This document shows, one piece after another, positions 1-11,582 of a stretch of DNA of 64,000 nt. Position 1 is the first letter of the stretch. Each line of letters opens with the position of its first letter. Source of the stretch: Suillus spraguei (taxonomy: Eukaryota; Basidiomycota; Agaricomycetes; Boletales; Suillaceae); the NCBI GenBank assembly GCA_016800925.1, contig JABCPU010000109.1, positions 62,001-126,000 on the forward strand, written 5' to 3'. The notes below the pieces were generated by a model that ran no database searches, was not told where the DNA came from, and saw only the letters and a list, made by a program, of their open reading frames with translations. A program made the translations under genes and the position numbers.

Positions 1-1207
1 CATATCCATCCGTGTCCATATCCGATCCGTGTCCATATACGATCCATGTCCATATCCGATCCGAGTTCATATCCGAACTATTCCTGCGCACCTGCGCATT
101 ACCCCTTTTAGAATATACCTGTGTCTCCAGCTTTTGGGTATCTCTGTGCTTCTGGCTCTTGGTGATCTCTGCCTCCGTCTTGATAAGTATTTCGTACAAG
201 CTTCATCTCCGAGTTCATAGCCTTATGTCCCGTTGTACTTACTAATGTGTTTCCATATGCTTCAGACATAGCCTCGGACTATCCATACTTACCCTCCGGC
301 ATGCTCCTACAGTATATAAACTTGTAGTACAACTCCTGCAGACCTTAGTCTGATTCATTGTTCCTACTTCTGTATATTCCTTTGATTACTCTGTATCCTG
401 TTATCATGTCTATATAACTCCATTTCCGTTCTTGCACTTGGGCTCCGGCCCTTGTAAGCTTCCAACTCAGGCCTATGGGATCACTCCCTAGGTCGGAGCT
501 TTGATCCTATGTCCTATAATCTTTTTGGACTTCATCCATCTCCGTCTATCATCTGTTTCACCTCCGACTCTACCTTTGGTAGTCTTATACTGTCTGTTTC
601 TATTCTGGACCTTGTCCGGAGTAGTCTATACTATCTCTACACCATATCCGGACCTACTTCTCTCTAGTAGCCAACACTTCCTCTAAGATCCACAGAGCTA
701 TGCTTGTCCGATCATCCGCTCATCCGATCATCCGCTCGTCCGCTCCTCCACTCCTCTGAGCTCTGGACCTTTGGACCCCTAGTCCTCCGGATCCATCCTA
801 TCCTATCCTCTGACATCTATGGATCATCTTTCCCTCCGGAGCTCTGCTCCTATCCTGCCCTGGACTTTGTCCAGCGGTCCATCTTTCATCTGTTCTACTT
901 GGAGCTTGTTCCAGTAGTGTTACCATTACTCCCTACCTTCTGGAAATAGTTCCAGCACATTCCCGTGCTCATCCAGAAGTCCATCGGAGCTCTGTCGAGC
1001 TATCCTGCCTTAGAGTTCATCCAGACTCTCCATCCAGACTTCACCAGAACTCTCCCTTGGACTTCATCCGAAATTAAGGGCACATACTCAGGTAAGGGGC
1101 ACAGCGCATGAGCTGAGGCCAAGCCCCTTTGACTTTGCAACCCTCCAGTACAACCCCATGTAAGACCAGGACTTCTTACTAATCTCCGGTTTTGCATGGT
1201 CATAACA
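1..1207 (+). mobile_element. Partial solo LTR, family 1 (Ty3-like)
   Basis: This stretch is the right part of a long LTR whose left end lies outside the window. It aligns by eye with the complete copies at 52759-54188 (same strand) and 44094-46060 (opposite strand): CA-rich start, a tatataaac promoter-like box near 315-325, the GGCTCCGGCCCTTGTAAG block near 440, a CTCCTCTG-type minisatellite near 730-760, and a common end at ...CATAACA. The family begins TGTCATATAC and ends TAACA in full copies. The next base starts protease-coding sequence of the Ty3 element 1208-5784, so this LTR was inserted into that element. No target duplication can be tested because the left edge is missing. Confidence 0.85.
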
Positions 1208-1367
1208 GATATGTGCATAGCTCCTTTTGAAACCACCCACCTTATATGGCCCTGTCTCTTGACAGGGCCTTCTTCCAACTCTTTTGAACGTTTCAACACT
1301 TTGATTGACCACAGGTCACATCTAGTTCTGATTGATGAAAGCATCATCAACAAACTTGGCTTGCAAA

Positions 1368-1842
1368 TGTTATGAACTGGGGTGGCGTCACCAGCAACAG
1401 TGAGAAGACACAGTCGGTCTGCTGGGAAGTTCTACAATGTCCAGAAGAGGACAAGGTGAAAGTACAAGGAACGCGTTCCGAGTACTATCAAGGGTTCAGC
1501 CTCAAAGACAAGTCTAAGAGGTTCTACGAGAATAGAGACTAAGGCTAAGGAGTGCTTAGACTTAGAGACGATTCAAGACGACTTAGGTTGGAGACCTAAG
1601 TGAAGGATGTTCCAGGTAAAACCCAGTAAGATTAAAGTAAAGAATCTACTACAAGTACAACGTGCTTAAATAGACCAATATGTGCGCACGGACCAAGAAA
1701 GACGTAAGAATGTAAGTGCGTATCCAAATAAGGAAGGCAGCTATAGTACAGATGCGTTGAGCATATGAGTCAGAGTCATGTGACATGATATACAAGTAAG
1801 GAGACAAAGAGAGAATGAATAGGGGCACGTGCGATTGTAACA
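1368..1842 (-). mobile_element. Solo LTR, family 3 (475 bp), TSD GCAAA
   Basis: Starts TGTTATGAAC and ends TTGTAACA, with perfect 5-bp target duplications GCAAA at 1363-1367 and 1843-1847. Two other full copies lie at 46444-46916 (same strand) and 61223-61697 (opposite strand). The promoter-like TATTTAAG box reads on - in this copy, so the LTR sense strand is minus. It sits inside the protease region of the Ty3 element. Confidence 0.93.
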
Positions 1843-2161
1843 GCAAAGTGCAAGCTACAAGCAAAGATAGAAGTGAACTCAGCATTTTTGGACAATTCTT
1901 CGCCTTCTCCTTTTTCATTTTCCAAATATGTTCTCTTGTCTCTGTCTTCAATTAATCATGACTGGACTTCACATATGATACGCGCGATTGTTGCGCCGGC
2001 ACTTGCGGTCCCGCTCCTCCTTGGAGGACCTTTCTTATCACACAATTGCCTTGTTATAGATCATGAAACTCACACTTGTATTGCCAAAAACTCAGATTAT
2101 GACCTCTTGAACCCACCAAAACATGTCCCACAAATTAAGGTTCAGATACCATTGGCATGCA

Positions 2162-2434
2162 CATCAGGAAATTCACACATTCCTTAACATGCTTAATCAG
2201 CTTAACTCACTTATCTCAAAACTTGTTTGCTCTCTCTCACATCATTCACCTGGCATATCTTATATTTTTTGAGTGCGAAATACAATAAAACATGTATATT
2301 AATATATCTCAACTTTTATTTTCTGAATTCATTCACATTGAAATTTTGGACAAGTAGATTCAATTTCACCAAGGCAGTTAAGTGTAAATAAGTCCGCATA
2401 AGGGCACGTCAAGGAATGTGTGAATTTCCTGATG
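2162..2434. mobile_element. Small inverted-repeat element (MITE-like) inside Ty3 pol
   Basis: The ends 2162-2186 and 2410-2434 are inverted copies: CATCAGGAAATTCACACATT followed by CCTTA on the left, and its complement with few differences on the right. The interior is AT-rich and non-coding. It interrupts pol between the protease tail (...VQIPLACT) and the RT linker (VHQLRKEVVNELK). The repeated word ACATCAG beside both ends blurs the exact border and I could not fix a target duplication. No second copy was noticed in the window. Confidence 0.7.
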
Positions 2435-5400
2435 CAACGTACATCAGCTTCGAAAGGAGGTTGTGAATGAACTGAAGACCGTTCTATGCGACCGATTCAA
2501 TACCGATAAGGACACGACTTGTGAAACACCAAATATTGCTAGCCTATTGCGTCGACGCATCGACGTGCTTGCATTCATCGAGGCAAACAAGGAACACCTC
2601 AACTGTCTGGACAAAGAGATGTGCCGTGAGTACGAGGATAGATTCCCTGATGATATACCTCACATCGACCAATTGCCAACAGACATTGTGCATCGGATAA
2701 CCCTTAAAGACCCTAACAAAATCATACAGTGCAGACATTACAACACGCCGAGAAAATACCGGGAGGCTTGGAGTGCTTTGCTGAACCAACACATCAAAGC
2801 CGGACGCCTCAGACCCTCATCAAGTCCGTTCGTCTCCCTGGCATTTTTGATACCCAAAAAGGACCCAACAACTCTACTGAGATGGGTAAATGATTATCAA
2901 CAACTGAACACAAATACCATTCCTGATAATCACCCACTACCACGCATAGATGAAATCTTACATGATTGCGCAAAGGGTAAAGTTTTCGGTAAAATCAACA
3001 TGACGAACTCATTTTTTCAGACACGTATACATCCTGACAATATCAAGTACACAGCTATTGATACACCAGAAGGCCTGCACGAGTGGACCGTAATGCCACA
3101 GGGAGGGAGGAATGCTCCCATGACTCACCAACATAGAATGTTCATAGCACTGCATGGACTAATCGGCAAAATATGCCATGCATACCTCAACGACATCATA
3201 ATCTGGTCGCAAAGTGTTGCGGAACATGTCAAAAATGTGAAGTTAGTCCTCAACGCACTATGAAAAGCCTGCCTATTCTGCTCACCAAAGAAGATGTCCT
3301 TGTTCTGTACTGAGATCGACTTCTTGGGACATCAAATTTCGACTTCTGGTATCGAGGCAGATGCTTCTAAGGCAAAACAAATCCTCAACTGGCCAGTACC
3401 ACAGTCAACTAATGATGTACGCTCCTTCCTAGGCCTAGTGAGATATCTAGATCAGTTCCTGCCTGGCCTTGTGGACCACACTCGCTTGCTAACACCATTA
3501 ACGACAAAAACGAGCGAACTTAACTGGCCTGGTTGGACCAACGAACATCAAGATACCTTCGATGCCATCAAGTGATTAGTCGTCAGTCAAGACTGCTTGA
3601 CAACCATCGACCACGATGATCTCAGCAACAACAGAATTTTCGTGACCTGTGACGCCAGCGATTGGCATGTGGGCGCCATGTTGAGTGTTGGACGGACGCC
3701 ACAAATAGCACGACCCGTTGCATTCAACTCTATGCAGCTCCGCGAAGCTCAACTGAACTACCCGGTGCATGAAAAGGAATTGTTAGCAATCGTGCACGCA
3801 CTGAAAAAGTGGCGAATCGAACTTTTAGGTACACCTTTCACTGTATACACTGATCATAGAACTCTAGAGAACTTCTTGACACAATGAGAGTTGTCAAGAC
3901 AACAGGCCAGATGGCAAGAATTTTTCGGCCAATACGACTTCGAAATTCAGTACATCCCAGGTGAAGACAACTCGGTAGCTGATGCTCTGTCAAGATTGCC
4001 ACCAGATAACAATGAAGTCCTGTCATACGTCCAACACACTGTACACATGCCAAGCGTGATGGGTGACAATGTCAAACCAATCTCGCTGGTACTATCGGTA
4101 ACACTGGACACGTCACTATTACAAGACATAAAAGTGGGATACTTGGCAGATCCTTGGTGCATCAAGTTAACGAATCTAATCAGTTCTTTGCCAGGACTTC
4201 GGAGCCAAGACGGCCTGCTATATCTCAACAACCGATTAATCATACCACGCATGACACACCTGCGAGAAACCATATTTCGACTGGCACATGACCATCTTGG
4301 ACACTTCGGTATCAACAAGTCCTACGCAGCAATACGCGAGTCCTATTACTGGCCGAATATGAGGCGTGATCTGGAAGAGACTTACATACCAGCATGTCCT
4401 GAATGCGCAAGAAATAAGAGTCGAACTATGAAGCCAGCCGGCCCATCGCACCCCTTGCCTGTTCCAGATCACTGTGGAGAATTGATCGCCATTGACTTCA
4501 TTGGACCTCTGCTGACTGAACACAGTTTCGATGGCATCATGACCATCACAGACCGCTTGAGAGCCAACATACGACTGGTTCCTTGCCGCATGAACATGAA
4601 GGCAAAAGAGGTCGCAAACCTCTTTTTCGACCATTGGTATTGCGAGAACGGCCTCCCCTTGAGTATAGTATCAGACCGTGATAAGCTCTTCACAAGCAAA
4701 TTTTAGATGGCTTTACATCGACTAACTGGGGTGAAACTGAAAATGTCAACAGCATATCACCCACAGACAGACGGTGTGAGCGAACGCACCAACAAGACCG
4801 TTGATCAAGTCCTACGTTACTTCGTAGACCGCCATCAAGCCGGATGGGTAAAGGCCCTACCACATGTAAGATTCAGACTCATGTCAGCAACTAACGCGTC
4901 TTCCGGATATATGCCATTCCACCTACATCTAGGAAGAACACCACGACTATTGCCACCATTGACTCCAGAAGGAGTACATACAGCGCGAAAAAACTTCCCC
5001 GCCAACATCGAGAATGCCCTGGAAGCAATTGTCTCCCTCAAGACCGACGTAGTGGATGCACATGACGCCCTGCTAACGACTCGTATTGCACAAGCGCATA
5101 GTGCAAATGCACACCGAAGCAAAGAGCCCTCGTTCAACGTCGGAGACTCCGTTTATCTTTCGACAGCTCACAGATGGCAAGAATATCTGAACTCAAACAA
5201 TAAATGCATAGCCAAATTCATGCCTCGGTTCGACAGACCCTACACAGTAGTTTCAGCAAACCCTGAGTCATCCAATCATACGCTTCATCTGCCAGACCAT
5301 ACTAATGTTTACCCCACATTCCATGTCTCTGAACTCAAGCGCCACGTGCCGAATAACGTAGAGCTCTATCCTTCAAGAGAGTTACAGCGACCTGGTCCCA

Positions 5401-5636
5401 TCGTGATGAAGACAGGGACTGAAGAATGGGAGATAGAGATGATCCTCGACAGAAGAACACAGGGACACGGATATCAATATCTTGTATGTTGGCGCGGTTA
5501 TGGCCCTGAAGCCGACATCTGGGTACCCGGCAAAGAGCTCGAAGAAACACACATACTACAAGAGTACAACAGCACGCACAAGATCGATACGTCAACACAT
5601 GGTTAGAACGAAGGCGCACGACGGAAGAAAGTCTTC

Positions 5637-5784
5637 GGAGAATGAGAGGGTGTAAGCTGACTGCTTACTACGCGCTTACCTTATCATATGTCATGTGACC
5701 CATCCCCTTATATTCCGCCCTTTTCGTACAGTTCAGACTAGACTCGGGTCTCCTACTTACCATCACATATCCATTAGTACAACA
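5637..5784 (+). repeat. Probable polypurine tract and short 3' LTR of Ty3 element
   Basis: A purine run (GGAGAATGAGAGGG, 5637-5650) lies 30 bp after the pol stop. It is followed at 5651 by TGTAAGCTGAC, a possible LTR start, with a short promoter-like region (CATGTGACCC, TTATATTCC) and possible ends at TACAACA (5784) or CGAACA (5792). The 5' partner is outside the window, so neither border can be checked against a second LTR. Confidence 0.5.
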
Positions 5785-6483
5785 CTCGAACAATCCACAG
5801 TTTCGTCCTGTTACTTTTGCCTGATTCGTTCAGTGTTCCTTGCTGTTTTCCCGAGCAAGGTCACATATCACTCAGTGGTAGATCTGAGTTTGAATTTGGA
5901 TGGATCGTCACATGACGGAAACAAGACTGAACGATCATCATATGTGTTCTATGCAGCTTCGTTCATCGTGTCTGGCAGTTTGGCAGTGATAAAAAAAATC
6001 CTTCCGTCGCACCAAGCAATACTTCGCATATCGACAATAGAAGGAAGCTCAGTCTCCGGGAATATTGACGTATATGTGAAATTAAAGTACCCTAAAGATG
6101 CTGCATTGCCTCCTTATTCATTATATCCCTCGCTGACTTAGACCCCAGCAGAACTGCCTCAAAATAGTTCTCCCCGCTCAGTGGCGGCGAAGCTCCGAAA
6201 ATTCCGGCATTCGGTAGTGTTTAGTGCCGATGGTTCAAAGATTGTCTTTGCCTCAATCGATGTTGAGTTGGCAACATGTCAAATCATCGAGCCTATCGAC
6301 ATCCCATTAGAGAGATCTTCATTTGCGTACTATCAAATACTCGACACCAGCTCCAATGCCCTCTTTCGGGGGTCTCATCTCATCACCGCATCCTGCCGCA
6401 TCCAAGCCAAGCCACCGCCCATTCAAGTCTGTCAAACTGCGGCCGTCCTGACTACGATTGAGCTTAGGTTTATATTCAAATAA
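5695..6483 (+). pseudogene. Unrecognised ORF with one in-frame stop
   Basis: Two open stretches in one frame (to 6141 and 6181-6483), separated by a TAG at 6139. The readable part from about 5875 has a mixed beta-like composition (LSLNLDGSSHDGNK, GNIDVYVKLKYP, IEPIDIPLERSSF). I do not recognise a family. The first 90 bases overlap the probable 3' LTR, so the true start is later if this is a gene. A retained intron around the stop or a decayed host gene are both possible. Confidence 0.3.
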
Positions 6484-6721
6484 ATGCACGTGCACAGATC
6501 ATTTGTGTACAAATGAAACGGCTGCCGTGCTATTAACAGCACTATATGCAATTACAGAACCGGCTGTATTTGCTCCCTAACCCTTCAATGCTAAGTACTT
6601 CCGCATGTTACTTATTCCCACCTTCGAGCTAGTGCGCATAAAACCGATGAGGTATGTGGTTATATTCACTTTCTCTTGATCCACGTAAAACAATCAACGC
6701 TATTCATCATTCATCAACAAG

Positions 6722-7769
6722 ATGCATCTTATGAATGCTTTACTTCGCTTTGTGATACCTTACTTAACATTCAATCTAGTGTCATTACCGTGGATGGACA
6801 AGTGGGATGGTGTTGCTTATTATAACCCAACTGCCGGAGGCGGATCGATGCTCATCAACGCTGGCGATGGATACGGTGAACCTATGAATGTATTTCTCTT
6901 TCATTGCCATACAGTATATAGTCTGATTGACCCCAAAAACTTAGGTTATCATCTCTGGCCTTAGCTCTCCCGCTGTCCTCACATTTCACGGAGCTATCAA
7001 TTTTGCCCGTGCTATTGGATTGTAAGCATAGAAATAATCGTGAACTGCATCTGGCTTATTTGCTATTGATAGTTCTGAAGAATGTTTCGGCCTTCACTTG
7101 GGTGGCTATATGCCCGCCGACTTGGGAGATGGAAACGGATGGGTCAATCAAACCATTGAACTTCGCCAGGACTATGGAAGCGCAGGAGGTGGAACATGTT
7201 TCGAGAGCCTTGTCGGAGGCAATCATTTTCGGTAATTTTATCGACCAGTGATCTAGGGTGGTGATAAGATTCGTACAGCATTTTTGTGCAGAACGGCACT
7301 GCGGCGGACAGTGGCGCTCTCTTCCTAGCGTAAGCCATATTTATATTGTATATTGTTTCATTTGTAGCTTACTTGTGCCAGCGTGTCTCGAGAGGAGGTA
7401 CGTAATCCAAGGGTTTCGTTGCACAGCTGAGCGCTGAACGCCAACCTTAGCCCGTATCAAAACATCATGATATCGTGCCAGATGGGTACAATATCGGCCG
7501 GTAAGTAGCTCAGCGATCATAACGAACAGATCACTCATCCAGTTTCAGCGACCAGCTGGTGTCAGCAGCTGTTGGTAAAACACGGTATCATGGGGTCAAA
7601 TACGTTACGACCGCCCAGAACATCACTGGTCTACTGGCCGCTGGCGCTGATAGTATTAACCATGGTGAGCTTAACCGGTTGAGTAATAGTTGCTCGTCTG
7701 ACATCAGGGTCACTGTTAGGCATCGCTCAAGATGGTATAGTTACGTTGTTGACCGTTACGATTGTTTGA
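6722..7769 (+). CDS. Small secreted protein of a conserved fungal family, 228 aa
   Basis: Exons: 6722-6889, 6945-7021, 7073-7231, 7279-7329, 7382-7397, 7451-7500, 7549-7664, 7720-7769; all joins keep frame and give 228 residues. The start has a hydrophobic signal-peptide-like stretch (MHLMNALLRFVIPYLTFNLV). The body matches, by memory of the family, a secreted fungal protein of unknown function: GGGSMLINAGDGYGEP, HLGGYMPADLGDGNGWVNQT, SLVGGNHFR, QNGTAADSGALFLA and C-terminal DGIVTLLTVTIV. Two cysteines (ECFG, GTCFES) could form a disulfide. Exon 5 is a 16-nt micro-exon, supported by the family pattern LA-VS-(K/R)-EE. Biochemical role unknown; extracellular location inferred. Confidence 0.82.
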
Positions 7770-8228
7770 CAATAGTGCTTGTTGGATGTCTTTGTCTTTG
7801 GGTGCCATGTTGCTCAAACACGCAGAGGGTACAGTTGCCAGGACAAGTGTATTTACAAATTAGATATAAATTTTAAATAAGAGAAATACAGTTGAATCCA
7901 CAGTGCAGAATCCGATTCATAATCGTGCGCCTCTCGAGGCGCTTTGACGATTAGGCACGATTAAGCTCATAATCCGATTCTCAGCGTCCAAAATCGGTTT
8001 TGAATCGCATTCCGAATCGCTCCTATGATGATCGTTCACTCTGACTACCACTATCATTTTCTTTTCCTTGAGATTTCCCGATTCTTTGCTCGTCTCATTG
8101 ACAAGCGAAGATGCTAGAGTAATATTACAAGTGCTGTGTGTAGTGCGACACAAATCAATGAAGTAAAGCCAAATGCAAAGAATTTGAAAAAATCCTGGAC
8201 AGGATCAAAGACTATCGATCCGTGCCGT
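7770..8228. other. Intergenic, between convergent genes
   Basis: 459 bases between the secreted-protein stop and the DBF4 stop. It is AT-rich, with many degenerate GATT/AATC words between about 7910 and 8010 and a small hairpin (GCGCCTC, 2-nt loop, GAGGCGC) near 7926-7941. No ORF or RNA gene recognised; presumably the two 3' UTRs. Confidence 0.6.
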
Positions 8229-10236
8229 TCACAAATCCAGATCTACTTCTCCCTCTGCATCTTCCTCGTCCCACATAGACTCGTCATCGTCTTGAGCTGG
8301 CTGTGAGGACTCCAACGTCTCAGGCACCTCGGAACTTCGCGATACGCCATCATAACCGCATTCGGACCACATGCGTTCTTCTTCCTCGGCCTCTTGGCGG
8401 GTCCGGCGTCGAACACGATTAAGAACCAAATCAAGCTGGATGTAATTTGTATCGTCCATGGCAAACTTACGATGCCTCCGTTCCTGTGTGTGCTGAAGGA
8501 CAGAGCATTAGGATACTCATATACAGAATCAAACGGAATCCTACCGTGTCGAAATCATCGAACTTCACGCGACAACTCTCACAGTAACCAGGTTTGCTCC
8601 CTTCGTCGCGCTTTGGTAATCGAAGGGTGTTCGTACTCCTACTTTTCCTGAGCAGTGGGCGATCCGGAATTGTAAGGGGTGGGCCCATGCCTCCTGCTTT
8701 TCGGCCGATAGTGTGAGTTGCATTCGGAGCTTTTCGAGATGTTACGACTTGTTGTTGGATCCTGGACCGAAGAGAAGCAGGTAGCTCCAGCGTCCTAGAA
8801 ATACCGCCCGCATTGGATGTTGTGCCTCTTGTGGATGTAATACCAACGCTATTGCCGGATGCTGCAACATATGACCCAACACCTGTCGAAGCAAGGTAGC
8901 CTGACGCAGTCGCTGACTCTCTTGCATCCCCATCTCCGTAGTCAGCATCGAGGTCAACGTATTCTTCAATAGTTGCCTGACGATGCAAATTATTCATCGA
9001 CACTGAACGACGGAGGTCGCCAGCTTTGCGCGAGAGCATCTGAACCTCCGCTTGCCTTTTGCGCTTCAGCGCCTTAGCCACCTTCTCTACGCGTTCGTTC
9101 TCATTTTCCCTTTCCGCTTTTTGTGCTTTTTCCCAACGCCTTCGTTCCCTTTCATCGAACTTTATAAAAGGCCCCCGTGACCTTGGGTCGCAGTATAAGA
9201 TTGGATACGCAGGTTGCTCTTTCCCGTCGTGCCCCCGTTGTATGGGATACTCTAGAGCGTGAATTGTCGCCAACTCCTGCCGTACGTCTTCTATAAGCAC
9301 GAAATAACTCTGTTTCGAAAAATATCGATAATCATGTCGCTTTTGAGTAGGGTCGCGTTCTGTGGTGGTACCATGAAGACGTTCGGTTTGAAGTAAGCTA
9401 GATAGTGATCGTTTGTTGGAAGCAGGGGCAAGAGAGGTTGCTTGTGCAAGAGGTTTTGTAGGGGAAAACGCAAAGGCCGGTACATCACATCGTTCCAGGA
9501 TGTTATCAAGTTTTGCCGGACTCCATATCTTCATATTAAAGGCCTTTGCCTTCTCCACAAGGTTGAAACTTTGTGAAGCGGCATCCTCGGTAGCACTGCA
9601 AATTGATCATATTAGTGTGGTCTACAGCAACGGAATAGTTCAATGCACCGTCCACGGAGTTTGATTGGGCTTTTCAGTGAACTGGCTCGTGCTGAGAAGC
9701 CTTGCAATCGATTCTCCTTGTTTGCAGTAGGATCAATTGGAGTAATAGGTTGATTAGTGATAAGATGTGTGATCTCGTTGGAGAAAAAGTCATCCACTTG
9801 CTAGAAGCACGTTGATAGAGTGTCAGACACTTGCACAATGAACACGGAAAATCGGACATACTGATTTGAGGTGCACCACCCGTGCTGCTAACGAATCTCG
9901 CAGGGCAGCACTCTCAGGATCCGACAAATCCAAGTCGAAATAAAAGACCCATCCAGGAAATGCACGAGTGTATTTGAAACGAAACTCGGCCTTCTGAGCC
10001 TCCCGTTCTACGCGCCTTCGTTCTTTATCCTTGCGGTCCTCGCCGTGGGTGGCTTCTGTTGGAGCAGGTCTTATTCGCTTGATGGATTGGGGCACTTCTC
10101 CCGCAGGGTCCGGTGATCGAGGACGTTTGAGCAACAGGGAGGCCGAACGGACTCCTTGCTTGAAGGGAGACATGGTAGGAGGAACTTGAAGTGGCAGGGC
10201 GCGTGTACTTAGTGGACGGCGGTTGGTTGTAGGCAT
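8229..10236 (-). CDS. DBF4: DBF4/Dfp1-type regulatory subunit of Cdc7 kinase, 613 aa
   Basis: Exons on -: 10236-9862, 9800-9649, 9595-8545, 8492-8229; phases agree and give 613 aa. Dbf4 activates Cdc7 to phosphorylate the MCM helicase at replication origins. The BRCT-like motif N spans about residues 88-140 (AFPGWVFYFDLD, FFSNEITHLITNQP), followed by FNMKIWSPAKL. Motif C is a DBF zinc finger with exact spacing C514-x2-C517-x9-H527-x5-H533 (GYCESC ... THTQERRH), formed across the last intron. A KEN sequence at 153-155 is a possible APC/C degradation signal. The tail is acidic. An ACGCGT box lies 152 bp upstream of the start. The family is long-diverged, but the zinc finger makes the call firm. 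Confidence 0.92.
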
Positions 10237-10387
10237 GACTGTGGAGAGGCTAAGACAAATAGCACCACGTCACGCAGGTAATATTATGAACGAGATACAG
10301 GATGAGGAGATGGTGGGAAAAGATATTATATCGATATCCAAGTTGATAGTAAATCCGGTGGGAGCACAAATTTAAATAAACAACGCG

Positions 10388-10393
10388 ACGCGT
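10388..10393. promoter_or_regulatory. ACGCGT (MluI cell-cycle box) upstream of DBF4
   Basis: Perfect palindromic ACGCGT, 152 bp upstream of the DBF4 start codon, inside GCGACGCGTGCG. In yeasts this hexamer is bound by the MBF (Mbp1-Swi6) G1/S regulator and sits before DNA-replication genes. Function here is inferred from position and target type. Confidence 0.55.
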
Positions 10394-10725
10394 GCGATGC
10401 AAACGACGCAATAGTTCATTGATTCACTGTCTACTAAGCCTACTCTCGTGCAGCTCACTGGTTTTTATCTCAGTCTCTTCAATTCAATGCAACTTCCAAA
10501 AGAATTATATAATATGCAGTACACGGAAGTACCTAGCGTGGCCACGGCAAAGAGAGCTTCTTGCATTCACATTTGTATTACACTTGGAGTACTATACGAG
10601 CTACCACCTGCACCGACGACAGCCCGAGTATCTGTATCGTACTCATGAACAAAGGTTATAATTGGGTGGCACGTGACAATCACGTGACCGCGTACTATTT
10701 GACAAGACAGTAGATATCAATGTCA

Positions 10726-10765
10726 ACGCGTAGGAATCATGCTGTGGACAGGGATTAAGACGCGT
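10726..10765. promoter_or_regulatory. Two further ACGCGT boxes between DBF4 and the KEN gene
   Basis: ACGCGT at 10726-10731 and 10760-10765. The second lies in the predicted last intron of the KEN-box gene. They could act on DBF4 (about 490-530 bp upstream) or be chance occurrences; a third hexamer at 10388 makes the cluster notable. Confidence 0.35.
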
Positions 10766-11108
10766 CAAGATGACGAAATGAAAAGCAGGAGTACATACAG
10801 ACAAATGCATCTGTCACTTCAGCTAACGGACTTTCCGTCAATTCCTTGGCGCGACTGTCAGCGCTATGTGAGAATAAAGAGTCATCCAACGCCGCGAATG
10901 CGCTATAGGTAAGAGAATGTTGATCACACACGGCATGTTGTTTTGCTAGAGATAGAGTGCTTGCAGACCGGCTGTCCTTCGCTTTCGCGGATGTGGGCAT
11001 GACTGCGAACGGAAACGCCTTGGTCTTTTTGTACGATTGCTTCCCCTGGTATTCAGTTGGGTTGATGTTCTCCTTGTTCGAGACAGATTCAAGACGAGTG
11101 GAAGGCAT
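10737..11108 (-). CDS. Small KEN-box protein, 104 aa, unknown function
   Basis: Exons on -: 11108-10799 and 10741-10737, joined by a GTATGT...CACAG intron of 57 nt that leaves only the last residue and stop in exon 2; unspliced, the frame stays open 13 codons longer. The protein begins MPSTRLESVSNKENINP, with KEN at residues 12-14, then a basic Ser/Thr-rich stretch (QSYKKTKAFPF, KAKDSRSAST) and a more acidic end. Short, basic, KEN-bearing proteins are typical of APC/C substrates and CDK inhibitors, but I recognise no family. It is unclear whether it is a real gene; the support is a clean start, low-complexity-free sequence and position between DBF4 and the gamma-tubulin complex gene. Confidence 0.5.
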
Positions 11109-11582
11109 AGCCAGCTACCGTAGCGTGTGTAGAAGATAATGTGTATCACCAGAAGTTGAATGAAATCAACGGATGTTTGTTTACTTGCAGTACTGAGTTT
11201 TCGAGACTTTATAAACCTGGGACCTCATTGCATTGAGGCTAGCTTGTCATGGAAACGTTGGACTGTTCCTCGAGTAGTGGAACTTTGGAAGTGCGAACAA
11301 TGGTTTATTAACCGAACAAACGAGGCATCCAAGAAGTTACATAGCTATGTCCCACCTGTCTGTGGAATCTGTGGATGCGATAGTTGACAAGCACCTGCTC
11401 ACTCGGTCAACACAATAAGATAAACTCATTATTACCACTTGCAAGTTGGACTGTCCCATGTTTGGTCGTGTTAGGAAGAGAAGGCTTTGCCAATTAACAC
11501 CAAATAACAGCCACGCTATTCCAGTGAGCGCTAAGCATAGCATAACTAACATCTGACAACTGGTAATCATCCCGTGTTTGGA
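11109..11582. other. Intergenic, divergent promoter region
   Basis: 474 bases between the starts of the KEN-box gene (-) and the gamma-tubulin complex gene (+). No ORF of note and no recognised motif beyond AT-rich tracts. An upstream non-coding exon of the right-hand gene could lie here. Confidence 0.5.

Larger units (their letters stand above)
1208..5606 (+). pseudogene. Ty3/gypsy pol (PR-RT-RH-INT-chromodomain), broken
   Basis: Protease is read in 1270-1367 (LIDHRSHLVLI, a DSG-like active site) and continues after the inserted LTR at 1960-2140 (VPLLLGGPFLSHN). After the inverted-repeat insertion one frame runs 2463-5606. It holds RT (core box YLND at 3183-3194 where YLDD is usual; MPQGGRNAP), RNase H (VTCDASDWHVGA, YTDHRTLENF), integrase zinc finger and DDE core (IAIDFIGPL, VSDRDKLF, GVSERTNK) and a C-terminal chromodomain (EWEIEMILDRR ... 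YLVCWRGYG). In-frame stops: TGA 3261, TGA 3573, TGA 3885, TAG 4704. Three of the four fit CGA-to-TGA or TGG-to-TAG transitions at positions where related elements carry Arg or Trp. The chromodomain is the integration-targeting module of chromoviruses. Confidence 0.92.
1208..5784 (+). mobile_element. Decayed chromodomain Ty3/gypsy retrotransposon
   Basis: A Ty3/gypsy (Metaviridae-type) retroelement remnant. Domain order on + is aspartic protease, reverse transcriptase, RNase H, integrase, chromodomain, then a purine-rich tract and a probable short 3' LTR. The 5' LTR and gag are not in the window; the left end is cut by the LTR at 1-1207. Two later insertions split it: a 475-bp solo LTR at 1368-1842 and a 273-bp inverted-repeat element at 2162-2434. 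It cannot be active: pol has four in-frame stops and lacks a catalytic aspartate. Confidence 0.9.

Noticed and set aside
1000..1353. Minus-strand ORF spanning the LTR end and Ty3 protease
   Set aside because: It crosses an insertion junction and runs antisense to a recognised protease; a shadow of repeat sequence.
11574..11582. GTG as start of the gamma-tubulin complex gene
   Set aside because: Non-ATG initiation is unlikely in a fungal nuclear gene; the ATG at 11583 is three codons downstream in the same frame.
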